Assembly: GCA_003164785.1 (NCBI GenBank)
Contig: PLUE01000039.1
Location: 1 to 62,137 of the forward strand
Origin: Gammaproteobacteria bacterium
GTDB taxonomy: Bacteria; Pseudomonadota; Gammaproteobacteria; Steroidobacterales; Steroidobacteraceae
Length of the DNA: 62,137 bases
Direction of reading: 5' to 3'
The position numbers were made by a program, and so were the translations under genes. Shown in pieces: positions 57,479-62,137 of the stretch. The notes beneath the pieces were generated by a model. The model did no database searches, was not told where the DNA came from, and saw nothing but the letters and a program-made list of their open reading frames with translations. Position 1 is the stretch's first letter; each line of letters opens with the position of its first letter.

Positions 57479-58984
57479 ATGAGCACCGTATCCGATAAAG
57501 TGACTTTCGCAACGCCGGTCCCCGGCGGACTCCTCGACGCAAGCGTCTGGGGTGGCAAGGTGTACACTGGCGGTGAGTGGCGCAGTAGCGCATCGACTCT
57601 GCGGGTGCGCGAGCCCGCGACCGGCGAAACGCTCGGCGTGGTGGGCGAGTCTCAGCCCACCGATCTGCCGGCAATCGTCGAGCATGCGCAACGCGTACAG
57701 GCGAAGTGGGCGCTCAAACCCGCCGAGGAGCGCGCCGCTTTGATGCGCCATGCCGCTCGGGTTTTCGAAGACGCGCGGCCTGCTTTGTTGGATGCGATTC
57801 AGCGCGAGACCGGCGGGGTTCGCGGCAAGGCGGAAGTCGAACTCGGCGGCTCCATCGATGAGCTGTACCACGCGGCGGCGTTGCTGATTCAGCCGGAGGG
57901 ACAAATCCTTCCAAGCTCGAACCCTGAGCGGTTGAGCCTCGCGCGGCGCGTACCCTTGGGTGTCGTGGGGGTCATTGCGCCGTGGAATTTTCCGCTGCTG
58001 CTGGCCATGCGATCGGTCGCGCCTGCGATTGCGCTCGGTAACGCCGTCATCCTCAAGCCCGATCCGCAGACGCCAATCGTCGGCGGAGCAATCATCGCAC
58101 GCGCTTTCGAAGAGGCGGGGCTGCCGGCGGGCCTCTTCAATCTCATCAATGGCGGTGCGGCGGTCGGCGAGGCGCTGGTCGAGGCGCGCGGCGTGCGCAT
58201 GATTACCTTCACCGGTTCGACGGCGGTCGGCCGGCGAGTGGGCGAGCTGGCGGGAAAACACATCAAGCGCGTGGCGCTCGAACTCGGAGGCAAGAGCCCA
58301 TTTATTGTGCTCGACGATGCGGATCTGGAAGCGGCCGCCGCCGCCGGTGCCTGGGGTTCGTTCTTGCATCAGGGCCAAATCTGCATGGCCAGCGGCCGGC
58401 ACATCGTGCTTCGCAAGGTGGCCGATGAATATGCGGAAATTCTCGCTCGCAAAGCCCGCGCACTGCCGGTGGGCGACCCGTTTCGCGAGCACGTCGCCAT
58501 CGGGCCCCTCATCAACGAGAAGCAGCTTGCGCGGGTCGATAAGATCGTGCAGGACTCGGTGGCCGGCGGCGCGCAGTTGCTCGCTGGTGGAACGCACAAG
58601 GGTCCGTACTACAACCCGACCGTGTTGTATCACGTGACACCCTCCATGCCGGCGTACGAACTGGAGATCTTCGGGCCGGTGGCGCCAATTGTCGTGGCTG
58701 AGGACGAGGAGGACGCAATTCGTATCGCCAACGATACCGACTATGGCTTGTCGGGTGCGGTCCAAACCGGCTCGCTCGAGCGGGGGCTGCGCGTGGCGCG
58801 CCAGATCCGGTCTGGCCTGGTGCACATCAATGACCAGACCATCCACGACTTTGCCGGCATCCCCTTCGGCGGTCGCGGGACATCCGGTAACGGCTCGCGC
58901 TTCGGCAGCGTCAGCAACGTGGACGAGTTCACTGAGTGGCAGTGGATGACGGTGGGCGGCAAGCCGACTCCGTATCCGTTCTGA
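57479..58984 (+). CDS. NAD(P)-dependent aldehyde dehydrogenase (benzaldehyde/vanillin dehydrogenase-like)
   Basis: 501 residues from ATG at 57479 with an AGAAGGAG site; the ORF is open to 57266 inside the previous gene. Catalytic residues are all in place: Asn170 ([10 protein letters not shown]), Lys193 (ILKPD), Glu268 (ALELGGKSP) and Cys302 ([10 protein letters not shown]). The N-terminal [17 protein letters not shown] recalls aromatic aldehyde dehydrogenases such as XylC. It oxidises an aldehyde to the acid, perhaps one released by ring or side-chain cleavage in this pathway. Confidence 0.94.
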   Translation: MSTVSDKVTFATPVPGGLLDASVWGGKVYTGGEWRSSASTLRVREPATGETLGVVGESQPTDLPAIVEHAQRVQAKWALKPAEERAALMRHAARVFEDARPALLDAIQRETGGVRGKAEVELGGSIDELYHAAALLIQPEGQILPSSNPERLSLARRVPLGVVGVIAPWNFPLLLAMRSVAPAIALGNAVILKPDPQTPIVGGAIIARAFEEAGLPAGLFNLINGGAAVGEALVEARGVRMITFTGSTAVGRRVGELAGKHIKRVALELGGKSPFIVLDDADLEAAAAAGAWGSFLHQGQICMASGRHIVLRKVADEYAEILARKARALPVGDPFREHVAIGPLINEKQLARVDKIVQDSVAGGAQLLAGGTHKGPYYNPTVLYHVTPSMPAYELEIFGPVAPIVVAEDEEDAIRIANDTDYGLSGAVQTGSLERGLRVARQIRSGLVHINDQTIHDFAGIPFGGRGTSGNGSRFGSVSNVDEFTEWQWMTVGGKPTPYPF

Positions 58985-59016
58985 ACCGCCGACTCTCTCT
59001 CTCGGGTTCACAATTT

Positions 59017-59042
59017 GAAGGTCCCTTGCGTGAGGGACCTTC
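59017..59042 (+). promoter_or_regulatory. Perfect hairpin just ahead of the SDR ribosome-binding site
   Basis: GAAGGTCCCT and AGGGACCTTC pair fully (10 bp, 6-base loop). It ends right before GAGGAA, the ribosome-binding site of the SDR gene. There is no T-run, so it is more likely an RNA structure affecting translation or mRNA stability between dehydrogenase and SDR than a terminator. Confidence 0.5.
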
Positions 59043-59054
59043 ACGAGGAACGGT

Positions 59055-59879
59055 ATGAGTACAGTCTTGATTACTGGGTGCGGCTCCGGTTTCGGCGAGG
59101 CGCTCGCGCTCGCTTTTGCCAAGCGCGGCGATAATGTGATTGCCACGATGCGGCGACCTGAAACGGCGCCGGCATCGATCAAAAATCTCGTCGCGGAGCG
59201 ATCGTCTGCCGTGACCATCGCGGCATTGGATGTCAACGACGCAGATGCACGTCGCCGAGCCGTCGACCTGGCGTTGAGCAGGTTCGGGCGCTTGGACGTT
59301 CTCGTCAATAGCGCCGGGGTGGGCGCGTCGGGATCGCTGGAAGATATGCCGACGAGCACTCTGAACACCATTTTCGCCACTAATTTCTTTGGGCCGCTGG
59401 AACTCATGCGGCTCGCGCTGCCCGTCATGCGAAAACAGGGCTCGGGCCGCATCATCAACATTACTTCCGTGGCGTCGTTGTTCAGCACGCCATTCATGAG
59501 TGCGTACTGCGCAAGCAAGCAAGCTCTCGATGCAGCATCGATTGCGCTCGACATCGAGTCGCGAAGTTTTGGCGTGCGCGTTGCTGCCATCGTTGCCGGT
59601 CCGTTCAAGACGGGCTTGCCGGCGAAGTCGCTTGATATCGCGCCGAGCGAGCCCTATGCGGCCACCCACGGGCACTTCAAGGGCGTGTTTGCGGAGCTCG
59701 AAAAGCACGCCGCGGAAGACCTGTCGCCGCTCGTGAAAACCGTCCTGGCGGCGGCCAGCGAGGCGAATCCGTCGTTACGCTATGTGGTTGGGACCGACGG
59801 CATCCCCTTCATTCCGGGCCTGCTGAAGGCGCTGGAGCCTGAGCAGATTTTTGCTCTTCGCCTGACGGGTCAGCAGTAA
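59055..59879 (+). CDS. Short-chain dehydrogenase/reductase
   Basis: 274 residues. Cofactor motif TGCGSGFG at the N-terminus, NSAG (NNAG variant) at 85-88, and the catalytic Ser138, Tyr151 and Lys155 (SAYCASK). The family oxidises or reduces alcohols and ketones with NAD(P)H. Stop and next start overlap by one base (TAATG). In the operon it would process a hydroxy or keto intermediate. Confidence 0.93.
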   Translation: MSTVLITGCGSGFGEALALAFAKRGDNVIATMRRPETAPASIKNLVAERSSAVTIAALDVNDADARRRAVDLALSRFGRLDVLVNSAGVGASGSLEDMPTSTLNTIFATNFFGPLELMRLALPVMRKQGSGRIINITSVASLFSTPFMSAYCASKQALDAASIALDIESRSFGVRVAAIVAGPFKTGLPAKSLDIAPSEPYAATHGHFKGVFAELEKHAAEDLSPLVKTVLAAASEANPSLRYVVGTDGIPFIPGLLKALEPEQIFALRLTGQQ

Positions 59880-61573
59880 TGCCGATTACGGGCGGCGAAC
59901 TCGTGGTCCGAACCCTGCGCGCAGCGGGTGTGGACCGCCTATTCGGCCTGCACGGCGCGCATATAGACGCGATCTTCCAGGCGTGTCTCGATGCCGGCTT
60001 GCCCATCATTGATACTCGGAACGAAATGAATGCGGGACATGCCGCCGAAGGCTACGCACGTAGCCTTCGGCGGGTCGGCGTGGCCCTCGTCACCGCCGGT
60101 GGCGGCATGACCAATGTCGTCACGTCGCTGGCGCAGGCGCGTCAGGATCGCACGCCGCTCCTGGTGATCGCGGGATCCGGGCCACTGCGCGACGATGAAA
60201 CCAATACGCTTCAGGCAGGAATCGATCAGGTGGCGATCGCGACGCCCGTCACTAAATGGGCGCACCGCATCTGCGCGGTGGAGCACATCCCCCGCTTGGT
60301 CGCTCAGGCCATCCGCATCGCCACTACCGCGCCCCGCGGTCCGGTCATGCTCGACATTCCCTGGGATATCTTGACCGGGCAAGTCGAGGAGGCCGTCCTT
60401 GGCCCGCCGCCGTCGGTGTATCGAGCCGCCGGCAGCGCCATTGCCTCGGCAGAGCTGGCTCGCACTCTCGATATCCTTCGAACGGCGGCCCGTCCGGTCA
60501 TTGTGGTCGGTTCCGAGGCGAAGGCGGGCGGTGCGCACGAGAGCCTGGGAAGGCTGGTCGCCGCGAGCGGCGTCCCCGTGTTTTCCGACTTCGAAGGACT
60601 GGGGCTCCTGCGGGATATACCGGCGACACACCGCGGCGGTCTGGTCCAGGCTCTGTACGGTCTCGCCGCGAAAGGCGCTGCGCCTGACGTAGTACTTCTC
60701 TTGGGAACACGCTTTGGGCTCAACACCGCGCATGGGTCGGGCCTTCTCCTGCCGCTCGACGCGCGCATCGTCCAGATCGATCCGGACGGTCGTGAACTCG
60801 GCAGGCTGCAGGCCGTGGAGCTCGGCATTGCCGCCGATGTCGCGCCATCGATCGCGGCGCTCGCCGATGCGGTTGAATCGGTGGTTTGGGCGGATCACGG
60901 CGCTTGGCGAATTCAGCTTCGCAGCCACATAGAAGCGCGGCGCGCGAAAGTGGCGGAGGGCGCGAGCAGTACCCCCAGGCTGCATCCGTTTCATGCGTCG
61001 GAGATCGTCGCACGCCAGGTGGGCCGCAAGACCACCGTCGTGGCGGACGGAGCCCTGACCTACCTCTGGCTGAGCGAGGTGATCAGTGAGGCCACGCCAG
61101 GAGAATTTCTGTGCCATGGCTATCTGGGATCGATGGGTGTGGGTTTCGGAGTCGCTTTGGGCGCACAGGCCGCCGCCTCGAGCACGGGACAGCGCACCAT
61201 CCTCGTCACCGGCGATGGCTCTATCGGTTATAGCCTCGCGGAGTTTGACACTGCGGTACGGCATCATCTGCCGCTGATTGTGGTGATCATGAACAATCGA
61301 AGTTGGGGCGCGACTCTTCATTTTCAGGAGCTGGCGGTGGGGCCTGACCGGGTCACCAACACGCGATTGGATAATGGCGCCTATCACGAGGTGGCCAGAG
61401 CGCTCGGCGCCGACGGTTATCACGTCACCGATAAGGACGGGTTGGAGCGCGCATTGACCGAGGCGTTGGCGAAAGACCGACCGGCCTGCATCAACGTCGA
61501 GGTCGATATCGCCCCGATCCCGCCGGAAGAAATGCTCCTGATCGGCCGGGACCCGTTTGAGCGCCAGGAATAG
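59879..61573 (+). CDS. Thiamine-diphosphate-dependent enzyme of the acetolactate synthase / benzoylformate decarboxylase family
   Basis: 564 residues. The N-terminal domain carries the catalytic glutamate (DTRNEMNAGHAAEGYAR, Glu49), the middle domain is the usual Rossmann-type part, and the C-terminal domain shows the ThDP/Mg signature VTGDGSIGYSLAEFDTAVRHHLPLIVVIMNN. Such enzymes join or cleave 2-keto acids or acyloins. With SDR and aldehyde dehydrogenase genes beside it, a C-C lyase acting on an acyloin or 2-oxo intermediate is likely; a normal acetolactate synthase role is improbable because no regulatory subunit is present. Confidence 0.9.
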   Translation: MPITGGELVVRTLRAAGVDRLFGLHGAHIDAIFQACLDAGLPIIDTRNEMNAGHAAEGYARSLRRVGVALVTAGGGMTNVVTSLAQARQDRTPLLVIAGSGPLRDDETNTLQAGIDQVAIATPVTKWAHRICAVEHIPRLVAQAIRIATTAPRGPVMLDIPWDILTGQVEEAVLGPPPSVYRAAGSAIASAELARTLDILRTAARPVIVVGSEAKAGGAHESLGRLVAASGVPVFSDFEGLGLLRDIPATHRGGLVQALYGLAAKGAAPDVVLLLGTRFGLNTAHGSGLLLPLDARIVQIDPDGRELGRLQAVELGIAADVAPSIAALADAVESVVWADHGAWRIQLRSHIEARRAKVAEGASSTPRLHPFHASEIVARQVGRKTTVVADGALTYLWLSEVISEATPGEFLCHGYLGSMGVGFGVALGAQAAASSTGQRTILVTGDGSIGYSLAEFDTAVRHHLPLIVVIMNNRSWGATLHFQELAVGPDRVTNTRLDNGAYHEVARALGADGYHVTDKDGLERALTEALAKDRPACINVEVDIAPIPPEEMLLIGRDPFERQE

Positions 61574-61575
61574 AT

Positions 61576-62121
61576 ATGCGTACCTTCGGCTTCGGCCAAC
61601 CTGACAACAGCATCATTCAACTCGCCTATGTCGTGACCGACCTTGCCACGGCGATGGAGGAATGGCGCACGTTGCTGCGCATCGGGCCGTGGTTTGTCCT
61701 GCGCCAATTCGCGGGATTGGATCCGCGCTACCGCGGTGAACCGGCGCTCGCGCGCTGCGATGTCGCGTTCGGATTTGCCGGGCACATGCAATATGAGCTC
61801 ATCCATCAGACCGACGGCCATCCATCGATTTACCGCCGCGAGGATGGGAGCTTGAAACTTGGTTTTCATCACTACGGCATGGCGTCCGCGGATTTTATGA
61901 GCGATGTGATGCGGTTGGAGGCTCGTGGGTTCGAGAAGCAGTTCACGGCGGTCGTACCGTCCGGTGGGCGAGTGGCCGCGTACGACACGAAGGGAGTTCT
62001 CCCTGGCATGATCGAGTTGATCGAGTCGGACGGCGCGCTCGACGAGATGTTCACCGGCATGTATCGAGCCAGCCTCGACTGGGATGGCGCCAACCCGGTT
62101 CGTGAAATTGCGATGTCTTGA
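61576..62121 (+). CDS. VOC-superfamily (glyoxalase-like) protein
   Basis: 181 residues, two bases after the previous stop. One VOC-type module: IIQLAYVVTDLATAMEEWRTLLRIGPWFVLRQF, QYELIHQTDGHPSIYR, FHHYGMASADF, GMIELIESDGALDEMFTGMY. Close in type to the glyoxalase or methylmalonyl-CoA-epimerase-like proteins often found at the end of catabolic operons. Its Glu in MIELIE and His in GFHHYGM are likely metal ligands. A dioxygenase, isomerase or lyase role is possible. Last gene read in the window. Confidence 0.8.
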   Translation: MRTFGFGQPDNSIIQLAYVVTDLATAMEEWRTLLRIGPWFVLRQFAGLDPRYRGEPALARCDVAFGFAGHMQYELIHQTDGHPSIYRREDGSLKLGFHHYGMASADFMSDVMRLEARGFEKQFTAVVPSGGRVAAYDTKGVLPGMIELIESDGALDEMFTGMYRASLDWDGANPVREIAMS

Positions 62122-62137
62122 ACCCACACGTCCTGCT

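Noticed and set aside
57461..59608. 715-codon open frame on the minus strand
   Set aside because: It is antisense to the aldehyde dehydrogenase and SDR genes, which have intact motifs and ribosome-binding sites; the antisense product has no domain features.
59939..61423. 494-codon open frame on the minus strand
   Set aside because: Shadow of the thiamine-diphosphate enzyme gene; no recognisable protein signature.
1..62137. CRISPR arrays, rRNA and tRNA genes
   Set aside because: Looked for repeat-spacer periodicity, rRNA conserved stretches and cloverleaf arms; none was seen by eye. A covariance-model scan would be needed to exclude small RNAs.

Overview
The window reads as a piece of a GC-rich, Gram-negative, most likely gammaproteobacterial chromosome: TonB-dependent receptors, a tripartite RND pump, an outer-membrane lipoprotein, periplasmic c-type cytochromes and Tat or Sec signal peptides are all present. 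The mix of receptor paralogues, DUF6152-type proteins and phenol/aromatic catabolism would fit a Steroidobacter-like or related lineage, but that placement is inference. No rRNA, tRNA, CRISPR array or intact transposase was seen.

Layout. 1-2.5 kb: 5' part of a TonB-dependent receptor diverging from a membrane-anchored winged-helix regulator, with a perfect palindrome between them. 2.9-12 kb: a RutE-like nitroreductase, an acetoacetate-decarboxylase-like protein plus extradiol dioxygenase operon, a two-subunit molybdenum enzyme of the pyrogallol/resorcinol transhydroxylase family whose large subunit carries an SCP2-like N-terminal domain, and two paralogous GntR/FCD regulators. 12-18.6 kb: an RND efflux operon with a divergent TetR regulator and an 18-bp perfect palindromic operator. 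18.9-22.7 kb: cytochrome b561, a dihaem cytochrome c, a parvulin-type isomerase and a HupE/UreJ-like membrane protein. 23-54 kb: a patchwork built from one repeatedly duplicated set of parts: DUF6152 protein, an exported GHWEGD-motif protein, a SnoaL/NTF2-fold protein, pairs of small DUF6644-like membrane proteins, cytochrome b561, TonB-dependent receptors and an MFS carrier. Mixed in are a p-cresol-methylhydroxylase-like operon, a two-component system, a tandem GntR-type regulator, and MsrP with a truncated MsrQ. 55.5-62.1 kb: a tight operon of FAH-family hydrolase, extradiol dioxygenase-like protein, aldehyde dehydrogenase, SDR, thiamine-diphosphate enzyme and a VOC protein.

How it fits together. 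Two regulatory elements link distant operons. Box A (core GAATCGAT with a conserved TAGTTA-like flank) lies upstream of the decarboxylase/dioxygenase operon, of the transhydroxylase/GntR pair, and of the 55.5-62.1 kb operon 45 kb away. The simplest reading is one regulon for hydroxylation, ring cleavage and downstream processing of a phenolic compound, controlled by the GntR proteins. Box B (AATTNNNGCACCTAAC, in four of six copies followed by a TA-rich hexamer at a fixed 23-nt distance) precedes the p-cresol-methylhydroxylase-like operon, three DUF6152 cassettes, the MFS gene and a TonB receptor, suggesting a second regulon for uptake and periplasmic oxidation of the substrate.

The region also shows decay: an acyl-CoA dehydrogenase gene with an internal deletion, a frameshifted TonB-receptor remnant, an ECF-sigma-like remnant, an MFS gene fragment, a beta-lactamase-fold protein lacking its serine, a cut-off msrQ, and a 207-bp element with inverted repeats. 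All assignments come from reading translated sequence by eye; no database search was run.
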